A model generated the notes under the pieces. It saw only the letters and a program-made list of their open reading frames with translations, did not search any database and was not told the DNA's origin. A stretch of 64,000 bases of DNA, taken from Diploptera punctata. Lineage: Eukaryota; Arthropoda; Insecta; Blattodea; Blaberidae. Below, piece after piece: positions 52,391 to 62,324 of the stretch; the stretch's first letter is position 1; each line of letters begins with the position of its first letter. A program made the position numbers and the translations under genes. The DNA is taken from the NCBI GenBank assembly GCA_030220185.1, contig JASPKZ010004200.1:54794-118793 (forward strand), read 5' to 3'.

Positions 52391-52640
52391 AAGTGAAGTA
52401 CGTACCACAAATATGGTTGACATTGCTACAGGCACATATTAATTATGAATTATTTGTGCTGGAATGATGAGTAAATGGCGTGTCTTGTCTTAAATGTTCA
52501 TGTTGTCTCGGCACGTGGCCCTGGCACTGAATTAATTACTCATTCACGAAGGCCCCTCCATGTCCTTATTTGTCAAAAAAGTATACATAAATTAAATTGT
52601 AGAGACAGAGAGAGAGAGAGGGGGGGGGATTAGTGTAGAT
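52391..52640. other. No recognised gene
   Basis: Unassigned, ending in a (GA)n/G-run low-complexity patch at about 52603-52629. Confidence 0.35.
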
Positions 52641-52644
52641 TCAC

Positions 52645-52860
52645 GCTTTTTTTTTTTTTATGTTTCCTTAAAGGGAATTTCCGTAGTCGCCCATGGTCTG
52701 GAATTCAGGTTAAGTTTAGGTTTAAGGACTTCCTTGATGTTCTGTTATCAACTTTATCACCCATTATACCATAAGAGTAATGTAACTCCACCTCCCTCGT
52801 GCCCCAATCTCACAAGTGGGATTCAATTCCGCCAGAGCCGTTAAATGGTGGCGAGTTTTT
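52645..52860 (+). mobile_element. SINE family E body fragment
   Basis: Matches the complement of the insert at 22035-22343 ('aagggaattt', 'ccatggtctggaatt', 'agtaatgtaactcca'). The head is missing. Confidence 0.65.
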
Positions 52861-52935
52861 TTTTTTTTTAATTTATGCTAAAAATCATAGGATCAAAGAA
52901 TAGAATATAACAAAAATAGGATGTAATTTATTATG

Positions 52936-53747
52936 GTCGACCGCGGTGGACAAGTGGTTAAGTTCCTTGCCTCTGGTTCTGAGGATCACAGTTTCAAACC
53001 TGGCGGGGTAGATTGATCAAAATATGGAAAAATCAAGGGAGCAAGTCCTACCGAAGGGATTTTAAGCCATAGGTTCCGAGCCTGAATATTTTCAGTCTTA
53101 TAAAAGAACCTTGACGGCCGTGGAGGACTAGTGGTTATGCTCCTTGCCTCTGGTCCCGAGGGTCGCGGGTTCAAACCCGGCCGGGGTCGTTGGATTTTTT
53201 AGGATTGAAAAATCCAAGGAGGAAGTCCTCCGGGAGGGACTTTAAGCCGTGGGTCCCGAGTCTGAAGATTTTCAGCCTCGTAAAATATCCTTAAACCTGA
53301 ATGAAAAGGCCTCTAAGCAAAATGTACCGAATTTTCCCGTCCTAGTACTACCTTGGTTTGCTAGAGTCAGTATGAGGCGGAACGCTGACCACGGACCACT
53401 CAAAATGACATCTATACGAAAATAAGTGTAACTGAATTAGTATGGTTCAAATTCTTCCCTGTAGGGGGAGAGCTCCTAAATCTCTGTAAAGGGAAACAGG
53501 TTTACAATACAATACAATACAATACAATACAATAAAAGAACCTTAATCCTGAATAAAAAGCCCTCTAAGCAAATATACCGACCTTCACCGTCCTAGATGT
53601 CTAATGGGGTCAGTATTTTGACCGCATGTCATTCATGATATCGGTATGAAAATAAGCGTAACTAAATTTTACTTGATGTAGTAAATACTAACAAAGGAGA
53701 GGCTAAGGCCCAAAAATTAGGTTGTTAATCCATTGTAGGCAGATATA
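52936..53747 (+). mobile_element. SINE family D, outer copy, interrupted by another SINE D
   Basis: Head 'gaccgcggtggacaagtgg' at 52940; body to 53112, then 53545-53747 after the nested element. Imperfect flanking repeat 'atgtaatt' on both sides. Confidence 0.8.
53113..53531 (+). mobile_element. SINE family D nested in SINE D, 13-bp target duplication
   Basis: Complete element: head 'ggccgtggaggactagtgg', box B 'cgcgggttcaaaccc', body, and an (AATAC)n tail at 53505-53531. Flanked by the exact repeat 'ataaaagaacctt' at 53100-53112 and 53532-53544. Removing it restores the outer SINE. Confidence 0.92.
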
Positions 53748-54794
53748 TGTAATTATGAAATAAATGAGCCATTAAATTCCCCAGAAAAAGTCTAGTATTT
53801 GTCCATCACGAATTTTTCTAATTTCTACAGAATAACACTGCGCATGTGCGAGATGCTCGAATGCTTAAAGAAGCTTCCGCAAGAAGGTAGTAAAATCCGT
53901 GTTACCAACTTTCTCAATAAATTCCCAAATGTTTATAATAAATGAACGTATGTATACCAACTTCCCTCTTCCTAACCTACAAAATAAAGTGCATGTATAT
54001 TATTTAATAAACTATAAATTAATCTTGTGTACACTAACTTGTCAATCGGAACTTTTTGAAATATGGTTTGGAATTAATTGGAATGTTGGTAATACCAATT
54101 TCACTGCCGTCATGCGGAAGTTACACTAAGCAATTACGCGTCCAGCGTATGCGCACTGCGATTTTGTAGAACTCCATTCACTATATTTGTGAAATTATAT
54201 AAGTATTTAAAAAGCGTAAGAATTGTTTAAATAATTGTTGCAAAATGTTTAAAACGGTACGAAACATAATTACAAGTTGTAAAAGTATGTAGTGCAGTAG
54301 TATCATAGTGAAAAATCGTGAGCGACAAATACTAGACTTCCGCCATTTCCCAAACCAACAGTCAAAACATGAATTCGATTTGCTGTAGAATTCGCATTTT
54401 CTACGTGAGGGAATTTTATATGATTTTTCTGATCATTTTATCTGAAGATTGAGTATCCTAAAATTATCGTGACTGTTATTCCCGCATGTAAAAGTAATTT
54501 GAATAAATGTTGTACCATTTGATTTGCATGTTTTCATGACAATTGGTACAGAAAAGGAACGAAGGCAGTCGGTCAGTATCGGTAGTTAATAATGAAGTAA
54601 ATTACATAGTAAGTAGCCTACTCTACCTGATTATAACGAAGACAATGTACAATCAAATAGCTTTAATCAGCGGGTATGATCTTGGTTGTATTTTCCAGGA
54701 GTTCAGATAAAAATCAATCGTGGCTTCCTGTGGCGGATATGATTGACCTAATTGACCTTCGTGAGTATGCTTTACCACAAATTATACTATACCT
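53748..54794. other. No recognised gene
   Basis: About 1 kb without TE or gene motifs that I can identify; the 76-codon ORF at 53899-54129 has none. Confidence 0.4.
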
Positions 54795-54924
54795 TATACA
54801 TTCGTGGTCTAGGGTTTAAGTTCCTTGCCGACCGGGGTTGAGGTATATTTTAGGATGGAAAATTCCAAAGGACATTCTTCCAGAGTCCGAAGATTTTCTG
54901 GCTCTTGAAAGAACCTCACGCCAA

Positions 54925-54928
<4 letters not shown>
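54795..54928 (+). mobile_element. SINE family D, degraded copy
   Basis: 'tggtctagggtttaagttcc', 'taggatggaaaattccaaag' and 'gagtccgaagattttctgg' follow the family D order, with deletions. Followed by an (ATA)n tract. Confidence 0.6.
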
Positions 54929-54965
<37 letters not shown>

Positions 54966-54984
54966 AATAAATAATTATTAAAAC

Positions 54985-55390
54985 ACCAGATTACGTTTAT
55001 GTAACACTTTGGCTAGACCAGTGTTGACCTATGGTAGTGAAGCATGGACACTAAAAAAACAACACGAAAGCAGAATAACGGCTTGTGAAATGAGATTCAT
55101 GCGCAGAACAGCGGGTTACACCAGATGGGATCGGGAAAGGAACACCGATATCTGAAAAGAATTGAAGACTACGCCAATTTTGGAATATATTAAACAGTAC
55201 CAACTAAATTGGAAACACCATCTTGAAAGAATGAGTTCAAATCGGATCCCCAAAGCTGTTTATAATTATATACCAAGAGGACGAAGATCACTGGGCCGTC
55301 CTATGAAACGCTGGAGGGAAAATTTTCTATAGGATCGTAACAGGCCTTGGCCTAATACTTGGAAGGAAGAAGAAGAAGAAGAAGAAGAAG
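54985..55390 (+). pseudogene. LINE ORF2 C-terminus with (GAA)n tail
   Basis: A nearly open frame: 'LRLCNTLARPVLTYGSEAWT', 'LKKQHESRITACEMRFMRRT', one stop near 55155, 'KTTPILEYIKQYQLNWKHHL', 'ERMSSNRIPKAVYNYIPRGR' and 'RSLGRPMKRWRENFL', then the natural stop. The 3' UTR is short ('ggatcgtaacaggccttgg') and ends in (GAA)n. This is the source-type LINE for the tails at 10706-10840 and 58887-59033. 5'-truncated within the thumb. Confidence 0.85.
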
Positions 55391-55656
55391 AAATATTATC
55401 TGATGGAGTTAAGGCCACATCCAGAATTAATACAGATATTAACAATTATTAAGATTTAATTTAATAATTCTTAATAGGCCTAGAAAATATACAGATGATA
55501 ATGAAAAATTAATAAGTGACTACTCATCGGTACTATCGAACCCGGAGGTTCATGGCCGCGCACATACAAACTCTCCCTACATTCCTATCCAGAGTTAATA
55601 TTTTCCAATCAACTCATGTAAAATTTACCTAACTGAAATCTTGGTTAATGTTATTA

Positions 55657-55691
<35 letters not shown>

Positions 55692-55720
55692 CCAGTGTTA
55701 TATTAATATATTACAGCCTG
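55391..55720 (-). mobile_element. Scraps of two LINE 3' ends
   Basis: 55391-55430 carries part of the CR1-like hairpin signature (minus); 55530-55640 matches the LINE C-terminus at 56890 ('gaacccggaggttcatggcc', 'cctatccagagtta'). A TA tract follows. Confidence 0.5.
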
Positions 55721-56259
55721 TAGGTAGGCCTTTTAAAACTTTGCGAAAAATGAGGCGAGAGAATAGTAATAATAATAGTAATAATAACATATAATTTGAT
55801 CAATGACTTATTAATGTAAGCGTAAAAAAATATACGTAGAATTTGTTTATATATTACCATTGTCTAAGGAAATATTCAATGAGCTTGTTTTTTAACTGTC
55901 TTTTGCATTTTATCGCATTTTTAGACATTTTAGCATTTTGTCCCACTTTCAAAATACATTAAAAGTGTTTTGCATGTCGCGAAAAAGTGAAAATACAAGG
56001 GATCTTTTAAAATTTGCCGCACGGATGATGTAAGTGCAAAATATAAAGTAAAAATATACCTAGAACTTATTTGATTAAATAAAATAAAACAAAGTTTTAT
56101 ATGTTTTTCATATTTATAACAATATAAATTTGTAACAGCTGTTTCGGGACATTGTACCTTCTTCAGACTTGATTTAGAAATGAATGAATTTTGTTATTAT
56201 ATAAACTCGAGTACATAACAACTGCAGCTATGCAACTGAATGTAAACAAACATTTTCTT
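55721..56259. other. No recognised gene
   Basis: AT-rich; contains 'cagctgtttcgggaca' followed by 'ttgtaccttcttcagac' at 56138-56170, a word pair I considered as a ribozyme relic and rejected. Confidence 0.35.
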
Positions 56260-56523
56260 TTATAAAACCATCAGCAATTGCCGTCGTCGATTAGGCCATT
56301 GGCCTAGTCCACTTCCGGATAGAAATTGATCCCTCCATCTCTTCTTAGGTCTTCCTGGGTCTCTTCGTCCTGTGGGTCTGTAGTTCAATAGCTGCAGTGG
56401 TCTATTGTTTGGAATTCTAAGGAGATGTTCATGCCAATTATTTTGGTATGTTTGAATGGTTTCAGTTGTGTGTTGAGAGCTTTGAACGGATATCTTCATT
56501 ACGCATGCAGTCATAAAGCACAT
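56260..56523 (-). pseudogene. LINE ORF2 C-terminal fragment
   Basis: An 87-codon minus-strand ORF with 'IQTYQNNWHEHLLRIPNNRP', 'LQLLNYRPTGRRDPGRPKKR' and 'WRDQFLS', the ORF2 C-terminus of the 'GRPxKRW' LINEs, open through its stop at 56260. 5'-truncated. Confidence 0.8.
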
Positions 56524-56756
56524 ATAAACAATCTCTATTATAAATTTAAAAGAGGCGATTCATTTAAATCTAGTTGGGAATTTAACAGCCTATTGCTATT
56601 CTTCAATTCATTTATCTCTACAATTGTGACAAAGGGAAAAAATTAGATCTTTTAAATATATATGTTCCGTTATTCCCCGTTTGGGTTAGATCACTCCCTA
56701 GTGGGAGTGTTTAAACTAAGCATAATTTAGTTATGCTTATTCACTATATATGTCAC

Positions 56757-56757
56757 C

Positions 56758-56849
<92 letters not shown>

Positions 56850-56850
56850 G
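56757..56850. repeat. (TTA)n microsatellite
   Basis: About 30 uninterrupted units. Confidence 0.97.
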
Positions 56851-56889
56851 TATTGTTGTTGTTGTTTTTGTAGACGAAACCGTCTGTTT

Positions 56890-57290
56890 GTGAGTCCATA
56901 AATAACTCGCTGGTTCTATCGAATCCGTAGATTTATGGCCGCGCAGACGTAAGCTCTCCATACATCCCTATCCTGTGCTGATGTTTTCCAGTCATACCCT
57001 GTATAATCTACTTCACTCAAATCATATATTATGTTATTCTCCCACCTCATTATTGATCTACCAACTGGTCGTTTTCCCTTTTGGTTTTCCTACAAGTACC
57101 TTCCATGCTCCTCTTTCATCCCCCATACGTGCCACATGTCCTGCCCATCGCACTCTACGAGACTTAAATGTTCTTATTATATCTGCCTTCCTATACATAT
57201 CATGTAGCTCACTATTGTGTAGTTTTCGCCATTCACCTGTCTGTTTATCTCTCTTTGGCCCAAAAATTTTCCTAAGAACTTCATTATAAT
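56890..57290 (-). pseudogene. LINE ORF2 C-terminal fragment
   Basis: Minus strand gives 'LHNSELHDMYRKADI', 'SRRVRWAGHVARMGDERGAW', 'KVLVGKPKGK', then a frameshift and 'MESLRLRGHKSTDSIEPASY'. The fullest copy in the window of the family also present at 18150, 23865, 28930, 30725, 47771 and 55530. Confidence 0.78.
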
Positions 57291-57294
57291 TATT

Positions 57295-57397
57295 ATAGTG
57301 TATATCTATATTGTCAAATATTTATTTGTATTTGTGCTGGTTGAGTGGAAGAGAAGGCCTTATGGCCTTAACTCTGCCAGAATAAATAAAACATTTA

Positions 57398-57438
<41 letters not shown>

Positions 57439-57440
57439 TC
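57295..57440 (+). mobile_element. CR1-like LINE 3' UTR and (TTA)n tail
   Basis: Nearly identical to the 3' end of the copy at 47941-48560, including the hairpin signature (57336-57392) and the TTA tail. Confidence 0.85.
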
Positions 57441-57659
57441 AAATACTCCTTAGTTGCTATCTGGGTGTCTCATTAAGGCGATTAGGTAAACATCTGTTAC
57501 TCGCTATAATATGTATGGGAATAAGCAGAACTAAATTAACCGCCAAACATTACTATAAATAATATAATTATCCTCTATTCTTCTTCAGTAATAGATCTTG
57601 GACTAAATCTAGGCTCAAATTTAACCTGACAAACACAAGTAAAACACCTCTATTGAAAT

Positions 57660-57905
57660 ATTTCTCCATCTTACATTATCTTAGAACCGTAAAGAAATAT
57701 CTCCCGGGTTCATTAAAACAAAGCCTTGTGAAGAATCTGTGTTGCCACACTTCGATTATTGTGTCGTTATATATAATGACCTAAGCTATGACTTGTCGCA
57801 GAGACTGCTGCCTGTTAATGATCCTTGCGTTCGTTTCATTTCAACATCCGCCGTTATGATCACATTTCCGAACACTTCAATATCTTTTGGCTCCGTTTTA
57901 GTGGT
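57660..57905 (+). pseudogene. CR1-like LINE reverse-transcriptase fragment
   Basis: Plus strand contains 'VLPHFDYCVVIYNDLSYDLS'-type sequence then 'QRLLPVNDPCVRFISTS', the region that in CR1/jockey LINEs reads 'PHFDYCD..Y..L......LQ..QN.C.R', just upstream of the C-terminus seen at 47941. Frame broken near 57725. Confidence 0.7.
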
Positions 57906-58440
57906 AGACTTAGGGCCGGTTTCACCAACATCGGTGAAATTTAACCTTCACGACGAGTTACATAACCGGGTTAAAAATAACTAAGCGTGTTTGCGTTTCA
58001 CCACGCCATATAACACCGACGTAAACAAACGGGCGGTTTACCGTTAAAATTATTTTGAATCGTATATTTCTCATACCTCATATTCAAGCGGAACAAATTT
58101 GTAGGAGGGGAATGAAATGCTATTGGTTGTTACTTATCGCGTTACCATAGAAACCTAAATAAACACATTGAACCAACACAAACACGTTCCACAGATCACG
58201 TATATTAGTACACGTGGAAAATTTGCCAGAAAATAAAGAACATGTCCAACGAAAGATTTTCAAAACTATAATAGAATTAATATAGAAACGTTGAAACTAT
58301 AGGAAATAAGAAACTATCCATAAAACATGCGTAACGACGAAAAATATTTTTTCTTGATTAGGCCTGTTTTTAAATTAACCTAATGATTGATTTAAAAACA
58401 CTTTTACATTAATATAATATGGTAGTGTATTATCATCATC
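57906..58440. other. Possible MITE end, otherwise unassigned
   Basis: 'agggccggtttcaccaac' (57912-57929) followed by 'gttaaaaataact' is a type of TE terminus common in insects, but I found no matching inverted right end. Confidence 0.3.
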
Positions 58441-58886
58441 ATCATCATCATCATTGGAATGCTTTAGTATATTTGGGTTATGTAAAAGTTTTCATGGAAC
58501 AAGCCATTTTAATGGTATAAGAAGAGCAATTATTTTGGTCGGGACCATGTATTACAGTGTTTACAAAGTATCTAATCCATCTCCTGAAAATGTTGCTGCT
58601 TGTAAACTCTCATTCTTGGAAGAATTATTTAATAACATGCAAAATGATTATGATAATGCAAGCCATGTTATATATATATAAGGTGATTTGGAGCCATTAA
58701 GCAACAAATCTGATGAGAGGTCCTTAAAAAAAATTCCAACATTTCTCCCTCTCAATGCATAGAATTGCTAGATTACAAACCTTTGTGCTTTATGGTTATT
58801 CAGGTGTAATCATAATATAGGAACGTCCTGTCTGCGGATGAACTTGTGATGGAACAGATTAGTTTAATTTGTAAAACTTGGAGTAT
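58441..58886 (+). other. Unassigned 75-codon ORF in TE-poor sequence
   Basis: The ORF at 58454-58681 includes 'NPSPENVAACKLSFLEELFN' and 'NMQNDYDNASHVIYI' and has ordinary composition. I recognise no family. The surrounding 58.4-60.2 kb has few TEs, so it could hold exonic or intronic host sequence; unproven. Confidence 0.25.
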
Positions 58887-59033
58887 CCTTCCTTTGGCCA
58901 GCAACCAATCGAAGGGACTATTATTATGCTTTCAAGTCTTATACGAGAATTTCCCTCAAACGCTGGAGGGAAAATTTTCTATAGGATCGTAACAGGCCTT
59001 GGCCTAATACTTGGAAGGAAGAAGAAGAAGAAG
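58887..59033 (+). mobile_element. Short chimeric element with LINE tail, copy 2, 13-bp target duplication
   Basis: Leader 'ccttcctttggccagcaacc' (~70 bases), then 'caaacgctggagggaaaatt' and the LINE 3' end with (GAA)n. Flanked by 'aaaacttggagta' at 58873-58885 and 59034-59046. Confidence 0.85.
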
Positions 59034-59046
59034 AAAACTTGGAGTA

Positions 59047-60255
59047 GATCTTGGGAAGCTCAATTTTTTTGGTTGTTCCCCTGGACCTATTATAAGAACA
59101 GTGAGAGTTTTCTTTTTGTCTTACATATATTCATTATTTTCATTGTTGCACTTTGGAATACTGCAACCCAGTCTTAACGAATTTCACTAAAAATGTTTGA
59201 CTTTATCAGACCCATACCCTTGTCACATTCTAGGTATGTAGGTCCACTTATTGGGAATGTGACAAGAACTGACTGCAAATGTGTCTTCTAATGAACAATG
59301 TAGTGTAAATATCTAAAGAGCATGTAATTTTTATTTGCCCTCCTGCAGATTCACAGAATATATTAAACTACTAGATTTTTGGGTTAAGGATGTTTGTAAT
59401 ATACTGATTAATAAGAAATGAAGTTACCTTATTGGCTCCTTTCCTACCATGAGTTTCAGAATAAATATAGAAAATGACCTTGTTATCAAACAACTTTGAA
59501 TGTTGAAAGAAAAGTAGCTAAATCGTTGCTTGTAATATATGATGTTTGGACAGGGGAGATTTTTCTGAAAATCCATGGAAATAAATTTAGTACTTCTCTT
59601 CCATGCTTCCCTCTGGCCGTTATAAATAATCTCAGTTCGTGCTATGTGAACCTTGTTTTCAGTTTCAAGATACATTACCTCTCCAGCCTCATCTCTTCAT
59701 TTGCAATGGTACTTAACTGAACAGGAGCGACTTCTTATTAGCAGTAAATTCATCACAGATACTATACGAATCGTTTCTGGGGTATCCAAATTAAATGTTG
59801 AACTGTGTTATGAAAATGGTTTAATACATTTCAGAAGATATAAAGTTTTCAGAATAATTGTCTTTATACATGTTATACGTTGTTAAAAAATACACAGTTC
59901 CCCAGGTAAATACAACTTCTGTTTTCTTTATGCTATAATGGCTTTCAGGACCCTTAAATGATGTGTGTTCCATAACCAGTTTTGGACAATTTGGTCTGCC
60001 TGTTGGTGTGTTTGCCTTACATATCCTTGCCTATCTCTGCATTAGTATTTATAGATTTTCGGATATTTTCAATTCTCTATTTTGAAATGGCATTTATAAA
60101 CCTGAAAACTTTTTTACATATATCTTTATTTCATTTGCATTATTTTCATCTGAAATTCTTAAAAAAAAAAAACCCTTGTATCTGAAACTTTACTACGAAG
60201 GAGAGCATCATCTTCATTTATTTTGGCCTCCTCTGTTTTTTTAATAGTGTGGACC
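59047..60255. other. TE-poor stretch, no recognised gene
   Basis: Small ORFs of 66-83 codons on both strands, none with a recognisable motif. An A-run lies at 60162-60171. Confidence 0.4.
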
Positions 60256-60950
60256 AAACATATATATAAAGGTTAATAGTGAGTGGAGAAACATATTTTT
60301 AATAAATCAACTCATACAATTTCAAATTTATTTGATTTAAGCCCATTGGTTTTGAATGAATTTTTCATTCATCTTCAGTTTACTTTCAGTTGTTGATGTC
60401 ACCAATCATCTAATTCTGCCATATTTGGTTGGCATTATACATTTTTTCTATAGGAACATCAAAATTCATTGATAGATATTTATTTCTTTGAATGAATATC
60501 TTCTCCCAAACTGTTCAGTCTAATGGTTTATCCAATTGTTTCAAATTGTGAAATTGAAAAATCAGCAATTGCTGCACATAGTTTATTAGAACATCATAAA
60601 ATTAATAGAGATGCAAACTTTTGAAACAATTGGATAAACTATTAGAATTAACAGTTTGGGAGAAGATATTCATTCAAAAGAATAAATATTGATCAATGAA
60701 TTTTGATATTCCTATAGAAAAAATTTTATTTCAAAATTTATAAAGCCAACCAAAAGATGGCAGCGTTAGAGATAACCATGGTGAAATCAACAAACATAGA
60801 ATTTCAACAGTTGGTGTCATGAAAATAAACTGAAGATCAATGAAAAATTCATTCGAAACCAATGGACTTAAATCAAATAAATTTGAAATTGTATGACGTG
60901 AGTTATTAAAATATGTTCTCCCCTCACTATTAATGATATAAGCTCATAAT
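60256..60950 (+). mobile_element. Penelope-like 3' end arranged as a large inverted repeat
   Basis: The arms 60256-60545 and 60635-60950 are inverted copies (for example 'tttgggagaagatattcatt' at 60655 against its complement near 60495, and 'tttcattcatcttcagtttac' against 60825-60845). The plus strand of the centre and right arm encodes 'SAIAAHSLLEHHKINRDANF', a stop, then 'KQLDKLLELTVWEKIFIQKN'. This resembles the end of the GIY-YIG endonuclease region of Penelope-like elements (H followed by a leucine-rich 'LELxxWE/LLEQxEI' stretch). The assignment rests on a short motif. Confidence 0.55.
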
Positions 60951-61437
60951 GTTTACTTCCCAACATTAATTTTAATATATATAAAGATTGTGCCTCTAAC
61001 ATTGTAAATTTTGAATTTGTTGATTCATTTATTTTGCTGATTTACATCAATACGTTTTAAATATTTTAACCTACAATTACAGGAGTCTCCAGTTTCATGA
61101 ATCTGAGCTCTCAATTTTTGTTAGTATCTTTCATCCTGCCAAAAACTCTTCCTCTTCTTACAGCTTTCATAAGATACACAGTTATTGATCATACTCATTC
61201 ATTTTGAATGTATGTGATTCCAGTTTTCACTTTTCTCGCACAATATTACTAGTAAAACAACATATGAAGCAATACAATGAAAAAATAGTGTACATGTAAT
61301 TCTCCTCCCAAATAAGACCAATATTGAATAAATCCAGTTCTATTACTCTACACCTGCACTGCAACAGTTAGATTAAAATGACTTGCTTTCCTTTTCCCCT
61401 GTTCACTATAGACTTACCTTTTTTTTCACTATCAATG
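60951..61437. other. No recognised gene
   Basis: Unassigned AT-rich DNA. Confidence 0.35.
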
Positions 61438-61715
61438 GGCCTTGGGTTCGATCCCCGGTCGGGACAGTTTTTCTGGGTTTTTCCTCACCTGTAAGACACA
61501 AACGGTCCCCGAAATCATATGGCCATCGAAATCATTGTATTCATATTCATCTAGATTAAGCTTGGGATTAGGGACTCTCCTGGTGCACCACTATCATCAT
61601 CCATCATATCATCGGGGCAATGTAACCCTGGCTTCCAGGCGCCCCAACCTCAGAAGTGGGTTACAAGTATGCCATGCCAGGAGGGAACACCAGGAATGTC
61701 GAAGGGCAACCTGGG
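61438..61715 (+). mobile_element. SINE family C, head-truncated
   Basis: Begins inside the head at 'gggttcgatccccggtcggg', then 'cctcacctgtaagacacaa', 'tcatatggccatcg' and a 3' part matching the complement of 29800-29990 ('gtgggttacaa'). Confidence 0.75.
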
Positions 61716-61928
61716 GCATTTGCAAAAAAAAAAATCTCAGTGACTAGCCTTACTTTTGCTCCATAATTTAGCCCATATAAAATTCACTGCTCAAGCTATA
61801 TGAATGTGCCCTTAACTGATTTTTTTATCACATTTACTGACTTACCTCTCTTTTTCCCTATAGTCTTCAATTCCATCACTGCATTTCCTCAAGAAAAGAT
61901 GGTCTCCAACGTAACATACAGGAATATT

Positions 61929-62090
61929 AATTAAATTATTTGGAGTCAATATTAATGTTGATTATCTTGAACATGTTTCGCTTATATCATAATCATTGAT
62001 ATGCTATAATCGAAACATGTTCAAGAACAAATCAACATTAATATTGAGTTAAGATGAACAGACTCCAAATAATTTAATTAAAAGAACCTC
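61929..62090. mobile_element. Palindromic MITE, ~160 bp
   Basis: 'aattatttggagtc' at the left and 'gactccaaataatt' at the right, plus nested arms 'caatattaatgttgatt' and 'tcttgaacatgtttcg' with their complements; the centre is about 25 bases. An almost perfect hairpin. Confidence 0.8.
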
Positions 62091-62324
62091 AAAATATTAC
62101 TTCCTAAAATAAAACATTAAATATAGGAATATGTTTGAAAATGACTTGAAAACACTAGTGGGTAACACATAGAAGTAATTATTTTGAAATTATATTTTAT
62201 TTAATATTTTTCAAAATTATACAATAATTCATATAAATAAACTCTTATTATTTACTGCTTCAAATATCTTATTGTTTCTATCAGATACAACAAACTGCAA
62301 AACAATAAGACTCAGGAACATTTA
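62091..62324. other. Unassigned spacer
   Basis: AT-rich; no motif. Confidence 0.3.

Noticed and set aside
56138..56175. Hammerhead-ribozyme-like words on the minus strand ('ctgaaga' ... 'cgaaac')
   Set aside because: The core words are present, but I see no flanking sequences able to form stem I and the stem II pairing is weak; chance resemblance is likely.
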